64,000 nucleotides of DNA from Mucilaginibacter pineti. Lineage in GTDB: Bacteria > Bacteroidota > Bacteroidia > Sphingobacteriales > Sphingobacteriaceae. A program made the translations under genes and the position numbers. The stretch lies in the NCBI RefSeq assembly GCF_900101875.1, contig NZ_FNAI01000018.1, positions 1 to 64,000 of the forward strand. The letters are read 5' to 3'. Positions 26,001 through 34,307 of the stretch are shown one piece after another. The number at the start of each line of letters is the position of its first letter. The stretch's first letter is position 1. Under the pieces are notes generated by a model, which had not been told where the DNA came from, did no database searches, and saw nothing but the letters and a program-made list of their open reading frames with translations.

Positions 26001-26396
26001 CCAGGCTTCCTCCAAATATCCGTAGCGGTCAAGGAACATGCGCTGGTCATTTATATAAGTGCCTTCCCCCTGCTGCCCTCGTGTAAACGCATCACCAACA
26101 ACAACCAAGGCGGTTTCCCAGCAAATGCGAAAATTCATACCCATTGATTCGGGATGCTTTGCGCCACATATGGGACGGTAGCTGTCGTTGTATATCTGTA
26201 TGGTTTCAGGCCCCCAAGCGATGAGTATAGGAAACGTTGATGACAGGCAAAGGCTGACCGACGTTCTCAAACTTTGTGGCCAGGTCTCGACAGGTCCCAA
26301 AGCTGTTTTTGACCAATCCATTGTTCTAATGAGTTTGCCCATTTCACCCCCACCAGACAAAAACTGTTCAGTACTTTCAGTATTCAATAAATTCAT
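23055..26396 (-). CDS. Large hybrid sensor histidine kinase with two kinase cores
   Basis: A 1113-residue cytoplasmic protein. Domains in order: PAS-like (1-170), GAF-like (170-335), HisKA with S-H-E-F-R-T-P-L (about 360), HATPase (G-V-G-I-P, G-T-G-I-G-L-S), receiver (about 640-755; phospho-Asp in L-V-L-S-D-V-M-M-P), a second PAS (about 770-890), a second HisKA (M-V-S-H-E-L-K-T-P-L) and HATPase (G-F-G-I-G-L-Y). No membrane segment is seen. It is divergent from another histidine kinase (153 bp apart), which suggests a linked signalling pair. The output regulator is not in the window. Confidence 0.88.
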   Translation of the reverse strand: MNLLNTESTEQFLSGGGEMGKLIRTMDWSKTALGPVETWPQSLRTSVSLCLSSTFPILIAWGPETIQIYNDSYRPICGAKHPESMGMNFRICWETALVVVGDAFTRGQQGEGTYINDQRMFLDRYGYLEEAWMTFSFAPIRDESGGVGGIFHPITETTVKMLSARRTKELRDLGEAIGKVKSLSDIGRVTTELYQDYVLDIPFLMIYQIDHQDGKAKLISNSGLPAGSVMVPLTMDFRNTQNNVSWPVTAMISSGEIQEVADLRDIFGTFDCEPYDISPLTAMLIPLRLSGQEELFGFIIAGVSACRALDTDYRNFYNLLSNTYNTAISNVYAYEQEQKRAEALAAIDRSKTAFFSNVSHEFRTPLTLMLGPLEDLLAKAELDMNSRSSVEATHRNALRLLKLVNNLLDYSRVEAGRAQAAYQRIDMCELTTDLTSSFRSIIEKAGMELMVDCQPAKDEVYVDRQMWEKIVLNLLSNAFKYTLEGTISVTLAQEGRAVILRVSDTGVGIPEKELPHMFERFHRVENSAGRTHEGTGIGLSLVHELVNLHGGKIDIASIEGAGSTFTVQIPVGKQHLPKENVIDTAKDTDSTALKGAFIQEAYSLLQDENKRIVHEEIITETGDISGHKDVSKDKKTNVLIVDDNGDMRGYLKRLLEPYFTITAAVNGAEALDIINTSKQDLVLSDVMMPVMDGKTMIKILRADPATIRLPVIFLSARAGEEARIDGLEAGADDYLVKPFSAAELLTKVRAQIKITKVREEANLELEKANDTLELAMDTAGMGIWRTEWGTDELLVSDRARHIHAIPLGITLSFNETLELVVPEHRERLQVAIGNAVYNKGGFNENYQIQPLDGGKRKWLNTTGKVELDEKGEVKSVIGTILDITESKEDEIRKSDFIGMVSHELKTPLTSLNGYAQLLQMNARKKDDNFAKEKLEKMTNQFKKMTTLINGFLNVSRLESGKIQLNKNAFDINTLIEEMIEETELHMTLHRIAFHPGLNVELTADRDKIGSVLSNLLGNAIKYSPDGTPIVVSTEIDNNEFTVSIKDEGFGIKQADQEKLFDRYYRVANYQNISGFGIGLYLSAEIIESHYGKIWVESELGKGSTFKFSLPKAR

Positions 26397-26549
26397 GTTT
26401 GTAATAGAAAGTAACTTTATTGGAAAGTTGCTTATAGCAGTAAAGATAATTATTAGTTTGAGTATAAAACAGGGGGTAGGCAGGAATCCCTTAGGTATCT
26501 CGTCCTCATTTTGTTTATATTCGGCGTTTCCTGTAAAATTGAAGATTTT

Positions 26550-28955
26550 ATGAACAGACGCTTTAACCGTAACCTGCGAGCAGGCTATGGTTTTTCGATA
26601 TTTATCCTGCTCTTAACCGGTCTTTTTTCTTGGTTTACGCTCAATGAAATGCTCGCTAGCACCCGTGAGGTAAGACATAGTACGGATGTTATACGCCTGC
26701 TGGAACAAACCATTTCGCACATGAAAGACGCGGAAACCGGCCAGCGTGGTTACCTGCTTACCGGCAAAGACCAGTTTTTAGATCCCTATCGTGGCGCCGC
26801 TCAACAAGCACTCTTATTAGCCGACTCGACAAAGAAGATCACTGGTGACAACCCGATACAACAAAAAAATCTGCAAAAGATCCGCGGGATCATTACCCAG
26901 CGAATCGCCATTCTGCAGGTCCTAATCGAAAAACACACCGCAGGACAAACCATCAGCGAATCAGACCTTGACGAAGGCAAACAAGCTATGGATCAACTGC
27001 GTAGCGCAGTATCAAAGGCCGAAGACGACGAGCGCCGGCTGCTCAATACCCGCAGTGCACAATTGGAACGTTACACAGGTCTGGCACCCATTTTAATTCT
27101 TGCCGGCATCATATTCGCCCTTTTCATTGCTGTCGTTTCTTATTTCCGCGTCCTGAAGGATATCGCCGAGAAAGACAAGTTGTATGAAGAACTAGCCGAG
27201 GAAAAAGAAGAAACCGCTGCATTGAATGAAGAATTAACCGCAGCCAACGAAGAGATCAATGCTGCCAATGAAGAACTGACGGCCATTAACGAAGAATTGA
27301 GCGAAGCCCGCGAAGAACTTGTCCTGGTTAACGAGGGCCTGGAACAAAAGGTCGCCGAACGCACGCAGGAACTCGCAGCCAGTGAAGAAGAAACGCAGGC
27401 CCTGAACGAAGAGCTGATGTCCATCAACGAGGAGCTGGCGGCCAGTAATGAAGAGATCACGACCACAAATGAAGAGCTGTACGCCGCTAACGAACGCTTG
27501 AACGACAGCCACGAGCGTTTCCGGTTCCTGCTCAACGCCATGCCACAACAGGTGTGGACAGCGACGACTGAAGGCGCGCTGGATTATGTCAACGACGTAA
27601 CAAGTGAAGATTTCGGCAAGCCTGGGGACATTATTGTCGGCGCGGGTTGGCAGGAGGTAGTCCATCCCGAAGATCTGCCCTTAGCGGTTGAGCGCTGGGT
27701 GCGTGCACTTGGAAGCGGCAAAGAATACCTGACCGAATTTAGGTTGAAATTCGCCGATGGTGAATATTACTGGCATTTGGCGCGCGCCCTGCCACTGGTA
27801 GAAAATGGCAAACCCGTGTTATGGGTGGGCACCAATACCAACATTCACCAGCAAAAAACAAACGAATACAAAAAAGACGAATTCCTGAGCATTGCCAGCC
27901 ATGAGTTGAAAACGCCGCTCACCACCATCAAAGCCTTCTTTCAGCTCACCAAGCGGGAAATTGACGGGCAGTCAAAAATCGGCGGCTTTATCGGCAAAGC
28001 AGAACGTCAATTGGACCGGTTGGGTCGTTTGATCGAAGACCTGCTGGATGTCTCCAAGATCAACGCAGGCAAGATGGTCTATAACAAAACAGCGTTTGAG
28101 TTTAACCAGATGCTCAGCGATGTGGTCGAAGCGATGCAGGAAACGAAAGACCATCAGCTGGATTTCGTCACCAACTGTACCATCGATTACCAGGGCGACC
28201 AGCACCGAATCGAACAGGTCGTGGTCAACCTGCTGAACAACGCCATCAAATATTCACCGGACGGTAAGAAGGTCATCGTTCGTTGCGAGCTGGATGAGCG
28301 CAACATCATCGTCTCCATACAGGACTTCGGTATCGGCATTCCCGAGGAACACTTAAAAGGGCTGTTCGACCGTTTCTACCGGGTGGATAATTCATCGGCG
28401 CGTTTCCAGGGCCTGGGTTTGGGCCTGTTCATTTCCGCCGAGATCGTCAAGCGCCACGGCGGCAGTTTTTGGATTGAGAGCAAGCCGGGCGAAGGCTCGA
28501 CCTTTTCTTTCCTGCTGCCACTGAGCGGTAAACAGGAGTTTACAGATATCGCAGGCGACGGGCAAAGCTCCTATGAAGGTAACTTTATTAATATGCACTA
28601 CCGACCGGATGGGCAATACATGGACGTGGAGTGGACGGGTTATCAGAACTATGATTCGGTGGTCAAAGGCTGTACAATTTTGCAGGAACTGATGCAAAAG
28701 AATAATTGCAGCAAGGTGATTAACGACAATACGCTGGTCAAAGGTAACTGGTCGGAGGCATCGGACTGGGGCGCGGAGGTTTGGTTCCCGGCCATGGCCG
28801 AAGCGGGGCTGAAAAAATTTGCCTGGATTTACTCACCGAGCACTTTCAGCCGTATTGCCGCTAACGTAAGCCTGCCATCAAAATATGATGCGGTTCAAGT
28901 AGCGTTCTTTGGCGACCAGGAAACAGCGTTCAATTGGCTTCAAAAAACTCCGTAA
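26550..28955 (+). CDS. CHASE3-PAS sensor histidine kinase with STAS-like tail
   Basis: An 801-residue protein from the start at 26550. Two membrane helices (about 13-33 and 180-205) flank a CHASE3 sensor (A-E-T-G-Q-R-G-Y-L-L-T-G). A long coiled coil of repeated E-E-L-x-x-x-N-E-E units (215-320) follows, then PAS (325-440), HisKA (I-A-S-H-E-L-K-T-P-L) and HATPase (G-L-G-L-G-L-F). The last 120 residues are a STAS/SpoIIAA-like domain. An in-frame ATG at 26511 would add 13 residues. It may act on its divergent neighbour kinase. Confidence 0.88.
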   Translation: MNRRFNRNLRAGYGFSIFILLLTGLFSWFTLNEMLASTREVRHSTDVIRLLEQTISHMKDAETGQRGYLLTGKDQFLDPYRGAAQQALLLADSTKKITGDNPIQQKNLQKIRGIITQRIAILQVLIEKHTAGQTISESDLDEGKQAMDQLRSAVSKAEDDERRLLNTRSAQLERYTGLAPILILAGIIFALFIAVVSYFRVLKDIAEKDKLYEELAEEKEETAALNEELTAANEEINAANEELTAINEELSEAREELVLVNEGLEQKVAERTQELAASEEETQALNEELMSINEELAASNEEITTTNEELYAANERLNDSHERFRFLLNAMPQQVWTATTEGALDYVNDVTSEDFGKPGDIIVGAGWQEVVHPEDLPLAVERWVRALGSGKEYLTEFRLKFADGEYYWHLARALPLVENGKPVLWVGTNTNIHQQKTNEYKKDEFLSIASHELKTPLTTIKAFFQLTKREIDGQSKIGGFIGKAERQLDRLGRLIEDLLDVSKINAGKMVYNKTAFEFNQMLSDVVEAMQETKDHQLDFVTNCTIDYQGDQHRIEQVVVNLLNNAIKYSPDGKKVIVRCELDERNIIVSIQDFGIGIPEEHLKGLFDRFYRVDNSSARFQGLGLGLFISAEIVKRHGGSFWIESKPGEGSTFSFLLPLSGKQEFTDIAGDGQSSYEGNFINMHYRPDGQYMDVEWTGYQNYDSVVKGCTILQELMQKNNCSKVINDNTLVKGNWSEASDWGAEVWFPAMAEAGLKKFAWIYSPSTFSRIAANVSLPSKYDAVQVAFFGDQETAFNWLQKTP

Positions 28956-29327
28956 AACCAATGGCTAAACTGCTTTTTTTTAAAAAAAGCGATGACCATG
29001 AACACGAACGAAAACAAGCCCAAGGCTTGTGCCAGCAACCACCAGTTTCTTACAAAAAGCCTCATCGCACAGGTTCCCCGGAATCGCGGCCGCTTTGCGG
29101 CTGGCAGCCTTGATCAAAATCAACTACTTCGCGGGCAACAGCTTAATCATATTAGATGAGTTGTTATTAAATTCGATATCCATTTCATTTTTTGCGAAAA
29201 AATACCGATATTTATATCATAAGCATTAGCGAAAATTGAACTATTTTTTAGGTGACCTATTCGGTGACCTGGCAAGATATAAGATATATAAAGCACTGAT
29301 TTAGAGAGAGCAAGATAATCATCTTTG

Positions 29328-29344
29328 TTCCCTCCCTCTCCGCA
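29328..29344 (+). other. Candidate attachment site: 3' end of a tRNA-Ser gene
   Basis: TTCCCTCCCTCTCCGCA resembles the T-arm/acceptor 3' end of Bacteroidota tRNA-Ser genes. The rest of a tRNA is absent to the left, so this would be a partial duplicate formed by integration. It lies 250 bp upstream of the integrase. It is followed by a stem ACAAAAGCC / GGCTTTTGT (29365-29401) resembling a tRNA terminator. Confidence 0.35.
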
Positions 29345-29364
29345 CCGAGTATCATCAAAAACGA

Positions 29365-29401
29365 ACAAAAGCCTGTAAATCAATAGTTTACTGGCTTTTG
29401 T
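29365..29401. terminator. Bidirectional hairpin terminator
   Basis: ACAAAAGCC-T-GTAAA and TTTAC-T-GGCTTTTGT pair as a long stem with a 7-nt loop. T-rich flanks exist on both sides. Confidence 0.6.
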
Positions 29402-29594
29402 TATTTCATCAACTGCACAAAAAAACACAAAAAAAACACAAAATTGTGTGGCAAAATCGTGGCAAAAACTATTTTAAAAAAAAATGCCACGATTGACAGC
29501 ATAACTCATTGATTATCAAGTTGTACACGAGATGAACATCTTGATTTCCGGTAATTGCATATCGACATTTATTCACTATTTAAATTTTGTCGTT

Positions 29595-30905
29595 ATGTTG
29601 GAAAAAAGCTTTGCATTGCTTTACTTTTTAAAGCAGTCAAAAACCGGGGGGAGTAAAAAGTATATTTATTTACGCATTACCGTTGATGGCCATCCCGTAG
29701 AGGTGTCAACCAAAAAACAGTGGTGGGAGAACCGCTGGGATCAGGAAAACGGGCGCGTCAGTGGCACCAAGCCCGATGCGCAGGAATTAAATTTTTTCCT
29801 GGGTACACTGGAAAATAAGGTATTTCAGGCCCGGAAAAAACTGATCGAAGACGACGAACTGATAACCGCAGAAGCCCTGCGGGATTTGGTAACCGGCAAG
29901 GATGCCCGTAAAATGATCCTGGAAGTGTTTGCCGATCATAACCGGCAAATGGAAGCCCTGGTAGGCAAGGATTATGCCGATGGTACACTGGAACGCTACA
30001 TCACTTCTTACGAACACACTAAAGCGTTTATACAGTGGCAATATCTGGCCGATGATCTGTACATCCGCAAACTGGATCACTTCTTCATCGAACAATATGC
30101 TTTCTGGTTAAAAACGGTAAGGAACTGTAATCACAACACGACCATGAAGTACCTGTCGAACTTCAAAAAGATCGTGCTGATCTGCGTGAAGAACAAGTGG
30201 TTGCCCGGCGATCCGTTCGCCAATTTTAAGATGACCAAAAAGACAGTCATCCGTGAACCGATATCAGAATGGGAACTGGAAGCTATGATCAGTAAAGATT
30301 TTGAAAACGACCGTCTGAACCATGTCCGCGATATTTTTGTATTCAGTTGCTATACAGGGTTGGCTTATGCGGATGTAAAAAAATTGAAGCGCTCCGAGAT
30401 CGAAAAAGGTGTAGATGGTGAACAATGGATATTCACACCCCGTCAGAAAACGGATGCACCCTGCTCGATCCCCTTGTTGCCGGTAGCACTACAATTACTG
30501 GGAAAATATGCCCATCATCCAAAATGCGTCAATCAGGACAGGGTATTACCAGTATTGACCAACCAGAAAATGAATGCCTACCTGAAGGAGATCGCGGATT
30601 TATGCGGTATCAAAAAGGTATTAACCTTCCACCTGGCAAGGCATACGTTCGCCACTACGATTACCCTGAGCAATGGTGTGCCGATAGAAACCGTATCTAA
30701 GATGCTCGGCCATAGCACTATCAAGCAAACCCAGCATTATGCGAAAATACTCCATATTAAAATTAGTGCAGATATGGCTTCTTTACGCGAAAAATATGCA
30801 GTTATCGCCCCTCAACCTGCAAAACAATATACTGAACTACAACTAGAACCAGTTAAGCAGTCTTCGCCGTTGCCTAAATATAATTACGTGTTCGTTGTTT
30901 CATAA
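29595..30905 (+). CDS. Tyrosine recombinase / integrase
   Basis: A 436-residue site-specific recombinase of the Bacteroidetes integrative-element type. It has an N-terminal arm-binding domain, a SAM-like core-binding domain (about 100-190) and a catalytic domain with H-L-A-R-H-T-F-A, G-H-S-T-I and the nucleophile in T-Q-H-Y-A-K. The first catalytic Arg is replaced (T-G-L-A-Y-A-D), as in several Bacteroidetes integrases such as IntDOT. The start M-L-E-K-S-F (29595) is preferred to an upstream ATG at 29532. It probably integrates the element carrying the Ubl and tra genes. Confidence 0.88.
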   Translation: MLEKSFALLYFLKQSKTGGSKKYIYLRITVDGHPVEVSTKKQWWENRWDQENGRVSGTKPDAQELNFFLGTLENKVFQARKKLIEDDELITAEALRDLVTGKDARKMILEVFADHNRQMEALVGKDYADGTLERYITSYEHTKAFIQWQYLADDLYIRKLDHFFIEQYAFWLKTVRNCNHNTTMKYLSNFKKIVLICVKNKWLPGDPFANFKMTKKTVIREPISEWELEAMISKDFENDRLNHVRDIFVFSCYTGLAYADVKKLKRSEIEKGVDGEQWIFTPRQKTDAPCSIPLLPVALQLLGKYAHHPKCVNQDRVLPVLTNQKMNAYLKEIADLCGIKKVLTFHLARHTFATTITLSNGVPIETVSKMLGHSTIKQTQHYAKILHIKISADMASLREKYAVIAPQPAKQYTELQLEPVKQSSPLPKYNYVFVVS

Positions 30906-30988
30906 CTAATAAACGCATTCTAAACAGATTTATAAAAGGGCGCGACTCGGACTAAGAAAAAGGATCGGCTACAAGCCCGATGATGAAT

Positions 30989-31023
30989 AAAAAATGGAGG
31001 TTGCAAAGGTGACCTCATTTTTT
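30989..31023 (+). terminator. Integrase terminator
   Basis: AAAAAATGGAGGT and ACCTCATTTTTT pair around a short loop and end in a T-run, 85 bp after the integrase stop. Confidence 0.7.
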
Positions 31024-31218
31024 AATTCTTTGTCGATATACATTATCTGACTATGGAATTATTTAGCGACTTTAGATAATGTTCAGTTATCCTTTATTGA
31101 TAGGAGAAAATGTTTAGTTCAATAATTCGAGCATGTCGAATCATATTTTTAATAATTAAATCGATTGGCCCTAATTTCCGACCTAGCATGAACCATAAAA
31201 TCAAATAAATCCACAGGA

Positions 31219-31602
31219 TCAAAAATGAAACGTAACTAATTTTCGCAAGAGTGATGATAATGAAATCCGTTGCTTTCTTTTGTGGGTCGATTTGTCTTTT
31301 AATTTATTAAAAATTGGTTTAGTAGCTGTAATCTCATCTGACCAACTCACATCCCATTTAATGTTATTGTTAACAATCCAATAGTGCGATTTGCAATCGA
31401 AGTTCCAATTACCTATTGATGGGGATAGAGAAATTGATTCGCCATTGAAATTAAGTTTCCAATCTTTTGGAGATAATGGCGTAACAACTTTACTACCACA
31501 TCCACAAGCACATCGATGTATAGCGGTGGCATATTCCATAGAAATATAAAGAACACCGTCTTCGATCTCCTTTGGCATCAATTCTACGAAATTAAGCTTC
31601 AT
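31219..31602 (-). CDS. DUF6527 zinc-binding protein of Ubl operon
   Basis: A 127-residue protein with a Cys cluster H-R-C-A-C-G-C-G (C31, C33, C35) and a second ligand pair N-F-D-C-K-S-H (C70, H73), fitting a zinc ribbon, then a tail of basic residues. DUF6527 genes sit next to E1-like and multiubiquitin genes in many Bacteroidota. The start at M-K-L-N-F-V (31602) overlaps the E1 stop by 11 nt; upstream in-frame ATGs reach 31629. Its role is uncertain: a protease-like, E3-like or scaffold part has been considered for such partners, but nothing here decides it. Confidence 0.7.
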   Translation of the reverse strand: MKLNFVELMPKEIEDGVLYISMEYATAIHRCACGCGSKVVTPLSPKDWKLNFNGESISLSPSIGNWNFDCKSHYWIVNNNIKWDVSWSDEITATKPIFNKLKDKSTHKRKQRISLSSLLRKLVTFHF

Positions 31603-32776
31603 GGTCTTCATTGAGTAACTGGCTTTCATTTATGGTATAAGTTGTGTGATTCTCTTTTTCCGCATCGTGATATACCCCGAAAATTTTCTTCCATTTAATA
31701 ATGGCAAAGCTCGCATTGATTGCATTTAACTCTGCGATTTGAATGTTTTTGGCGTAGTCATTATTGTTATCGTCCACAAATGATATACGATTATTAGTTC
31801 TTACGTGATCCCTTTTATTTTCTGTGCTGGTAGTAGTTCTAACAACGCCGATCAATTGGTCACGTACAATTTGCACCCCAATACCGACATCAATAAACGG
31901 TATCTGATTTGATTCCAAAAAATCGATGATTGGCTCTTTTGCCTTGCTATCATCGATAGAAATGAAAACGAAGCTTTTACCGGTAAGTTCGCCAACGTTT
32001 TCCTCTGTTATGCTATAGGCATGCGGAACAATATTACTATGCATATTTCGATAGATACCAGCGAGATATTCAACCTTTGGAAGGCGTTCTCTCAATTGCG
32101 CTATTGAAGGCGCACCAGGGGCGCGAAATGCATTATGTTGTAAAAACACATCGCTGTCATAAATATCGATCTGCACCACCGGGGTTTTTGCAATGAAATC
32201 AAGTATATACGCGCCAGTACCCCCGCCCCCAATAATCACAACTTTCAAATTTTTCAGTTTGTCACTAATCGGTGATATTTCAGCACGAGACGAATTTGTA
32301 TCATAATAGTTAAAGACCGAATACTCGTCTTCGGTTTCGATGACTTTATAGGTTTTCTCATTCGCCCACGGATCTATTGCTTTTGCCTCCGAGCTTAGAA
32401 TATTTATGTAGGTAACCATCTTTTGAAAATAATCATCATAATAACCGACATCTGGCTTACTCGAAAAAGTAAGATTGATTGTGATTTTGTCATGCAATTT
32501 TTGAGGGGCGGTACCAATAATGATCGCATTGATGGCCCGCCCATCCCGATGATGTGGGGTTTCTCCAATAAAGGTTGTCACGTGAGTACCAGGCCGAACG
32601 GTTAGGTCTCCTGCCAAGTCTAACGTTGAGACCAGAGTTCCGTATTTAACCGTTAACTCATTGGCTAAATACGGAATATGGTGTATCATTAGAAACGCAT
32701 CTACTATCTCAATCTCATAACCCTCATCCCATAATTGCCTTAAATCGGGGTTAGGATTTATTAGTTTGTGTGGCAT
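31592..32776 (-). CDS. ThiF/E1-like activating enzyme with DUF6791 N-terminus
   Basis: A 394-residue protein. The N-terminal half (1-165) matches a DUF6791-type region; the ThiF-like adenylation domain follows from about 172, with G-G-G-G-T-G-A, an Asp-ending strand (D-I-Y-D-S-D) and N-A-F-R-A-P. No cysteine occurs anywhere in the protein, so it cannot make an E1 thioester; it should adenylate the Ubl and pass it on without a Cys intermediate, or use another protein. It overlaps the Ubl gene by 26 nt. It is the core of the conjugation-like operon. Confidence 0.8.
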   Translation of the reverse strand: MPHKLINPNPDLRQLWDEGYEIEIVDAFLMIHHIPYLANELTVKYGTLVSTLDLAGDLTVRPGTHVTTFIGETPHHRDGRAINAIIIGTAPQKLHDKITINLTFSSKPDVGYYDDYFQKMVTYINILSSEAKAIDPWANEKTYKVIETEDEYSVFNYYDTNSSRAEISPISDKLKNLKVVIIGGGGTGAYILDFIAKTPVVQIDIYDSDVFLQHNAFRAPGAPSIAQLRERLPKVEYLAGIYRNMHSNIVPHAYSITEENVGELTGKSFVFISIDDSKAKEPIIDFLESNQIPFIDVGIGVQIVRDQLIGVVRTTTSTENKRDHVRTNNRISFVDDNNNDYAKNIQIAELNAINASFAIIKWKKIFGVYHDAEKENHTTYTINESQLLNEDHEA

Positions 32777-33161
32777 TGAATCTCATTTTATCTTGAACTT
32801 TAACAACTTGCCCGCTGATCATGGAGCCTTCAGGATTTTCTTTCGGGCCCTTTTTATAAGTTACGGTATATGCTTTGGTGCCATTTTCTATCATCGAACC
32901 AAAAGCCAATTCAATAACCTTTTTAAAACTGATTTCCCGCTCGTGATAATCCTTTTCCTCAGCATTGACTATGATTGTAAAATCACAACGGCTGTGCTCC
33001 AGTTCCTCAGCTTTTTCTTCCAGGTATTCAATTTCCTTTTTTTCGTGCTGAATCTGCTTTTCTTCAAATTCAATTTCAGACTTCTCGTGTTGAATTTCTT
33101 CCTTTAAGTGTGCCAACTCCTCCTTGAAGTTTTCATCATTGCATTGCTCTTTATTTTCCAT
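32751..33161 (-). CDS. Multiubiquitin-family Ubl protein with N-terminal coiled coil
   Basis: A 136-residue protein. Residues 1-55 are a charged coiled coil (K-E-E-I-Q-H-E-K repeats); residues 58-134 are one ubiquitin-like multiubiquitin domain (F-T-I-I-V-N-A, E-I-S-F-K-K-V-I-E-L-A-F-G, Y-T-V-T-Y-K-K-G-P, N-P-E-G-S-M, F-N-A-T-Q-T). The C-terminus ends N-K-S, without a Gly-Gly tail, so processing or a non-standard attachment is implied. It is first in the operon and divergent from the sigma-like gene of triad 2. Confidence 0.8.
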   Translation of the reverse strand: MENKEQCNDENFKEELAHLKEEIQHEKSEIEFEEKQIQHEKKEIEYLEEKAEELEHSRCDFTIIVNAEEKDYHEREISFKKVIELAFGSMIENGTKAYTVTYKKGPKENPEGSMISGQVVKVQDKMRFNATQTNKS

Positions 33162-33210
33162 GATCTCAAATGGGGTTTGTTATTTGCCCCGTCACAATAA
33201 TTAAGTATGA

Positions 33211-33236
33211 ACCGTGACAAGTTCATTTGTCACGGT
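33211..33236. promoter_or_regulatory. Dyad between Ubl operon and triad 2
   Basis: Perfect 10-bp arms, ACCGTGACAA (33211-33220) and TTGTCACGGT (33227-33236), have a 6-nt loop. A further GTCACAA half-site is at 33191. The dyad centre is about 44 bp from the sigma-like start and 62 bp from the Ubl start, similar geometry to the dyad at 8684-8741. Confidence 0.6.
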
Positions 33237-33267
33237 CTTTTCTTATATTAGTAGAAACCTAATTATA

Positions 33268-33936
33268 ATGGAGATAATAAAAAGGGATACCCCTTTACCA
33301 ATGATTTCCGAAACGGATGAAGACTTGCTGGTAATCATGTCAATGAAAGATGATGAGAATGCTTGTAATAGTGCGTTTTCAGAGTTTCACCGAAGATATA
33401 AGGACCTGCTTTATTACATGGTCGGCGGAGTTTGTTCATCACATCCCAATAGTAGAGAACTGACCAAGGTGATTTTCAATAACGTTATGTTGAACGTTTA
33501 TCAATACTGTCATACATTCACCTGTGAGGGGCAAACCGACCCAGAAAAGGTAAAAAAATCTATATTAAGTTGGTTAGCAACAATAGCCAGGAATGAATAT
33601 AAAGCGCAATTCAAAAAACCTGAAAAAAGAGATGCGGAACGGTCTGCCTTCAAAACAATGGTAAAGTCTTCCCTGGGAAAACCCCAATATTCTTATTCGG
33701 AAGACCTGATTGAAAAAGCATATGCGCAAATTCCAAAAGAAAGAGATCGAGATATTTTGAGAACATATTGGGTGTTTTATGAAAAGGGAGAGAAATCACA
33801 AGCGAAAAATCTACCTGACGATGTGCTTGATGATCTTTCAGTTCGTTATAATACGTCGCGGGATAACATACGCACTATTATTTCCCGCACCAATAGAATA
33901 GTTAAAACATTCCTGGAAACCAACTACAAACAGTAA
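33268..33936 (+). CDS. Sigma-70/ECF-like protein (triad 2)
   Basis: A 222-residue protein from the start at 33268. Region-2-like helices (A-C-N-S-A-F-S-E-F-H-R-R-Y-K-D-L-L then W-L-A-T-I-A-R-N-E-Y) and a C-terminal region-4-like HTH (L-S-V-R-Y-N-T-S-R-D-N-I-R-T-I-I-S-R) are clear. It opens the operon sigma / small / ImmA and faces the Ubl operon across a dyad. An upstream in-frame ATG at 33214 would start inside the dyad and is unlikely. Gene order matches triad 1, but the sequence is divergent. Confidence 0.75.
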   Translation: MEIIKRDTPLPMISETDEDLLVIMSMKDDENACNSAFSEFHRRYKDLLYYMVGGVCSSHPNSRELTKVIFNNVMLNVYQYCHTFTCEGQTDPEKVKKSILSWLATIARNEYKAQFKKPEKRDAERSAFKTMVKSSLGKPQYSYSEDLIEKAYAQIPKERDRDILRTYWVFYEKGEKSQAKNLPDDVLDDLSVRYNTSRDNIRTIISRTNRIVKTFLETNYKQ

Positions 33937-33941
33937 ACCTC

Positions 33942-34307
33942 ATGTATCCTATCAATAACGACAATATTAACGAGAGGGAAGATCCTGAATTTGATCATTC
34001 ATTATATGAATCGTTGAAAAAAGCTGGTTACGCTTTCCCTGAAAATGAAGAAGATATCGAGCGGCTATTGGACAATTTCAAAAAAGCAAAATGTGTCGCA
34101 CCTGCAGATTTCGATAACCCGCTAACAATCCTTAAAGATGGCTTTTTGTCTGTTACCGCAGATTTCAATACTTCAAGAGATGATGAGATCGACGCAAATT
34201 TAGCACAAGCAGCAAGAGAGGGCGGCTCAATAGAGGAAGACGTCGATTCACAAATGAAAAAAGACAGAAAGGCCGCGGAAGATGAGCGAAGGAATAGTAA
34301 AGATTAG
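33942..34307 (+). CDS. Small acidic protein between sigma-like and ImmA genes (triad 2)
   Basis: A 121-residue acidic protein with an N-terminal D/E/N-rich tail, a helical middle (Y-E-S-L-K-K-A-G-Y, I-E-R-L-L-D-N-F-K-K) and a charged C-terminus (M-K-K-D-R-K-A-A-E-D-E-R). No family is recognised. It starts 5 bp after the sigma-like gene and its end overlaps the protease gene by 26 nt. Candidate anti-sigma or protease substrate, by position only. Confidence 0.6.
   Translation: MYPINNDNINEREDPEFDHSLYESLKKAGYAFPENEEDIERLLDNFKKAKCVAPADFDNPLTILKDGFLSVTADFNTSRDDEIDANLAQAAREGGSIEEDVDSQMKKDRKAAEDERRNSKD

Larger units (their letters stand above)
28956..29594. other. Integrase upstream region with att-like and arm-type repeats
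   Basis: A 55-codon frame at 28992-29159 is of doubtful reality. A hairpin (29365-29401) and tRNA-like sequence (29328-29344) follow. GTGGCAAAA occurs twice in tandem, and the inverted repeat AATCGTGGCA (29455-29464) / TGCCACGATT (29485-29494) lies 100 bp before the integrase, plausible arm-type binding sites. Confidence 0.5.

Noticed and set aside
27190-27510. Repetitive DNA that could be a tandem repeat array
   Set aside because: It encodes the coiled coil (E-E-L-x-x-x-N-E-E) of the CHASE3 kinase and is explained by protein structure.
29147-29428. Minus-strand frame upstream of the integrase
   Set aside because: It runs through the att-like sequence and the terminator hairpin.
33214-33267. 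Upstream ATG for the triad 2 sigma-like gene
   Set aside because: It would place coding sequence within the dyad; the Met at 33268 gives the better N-terminus.
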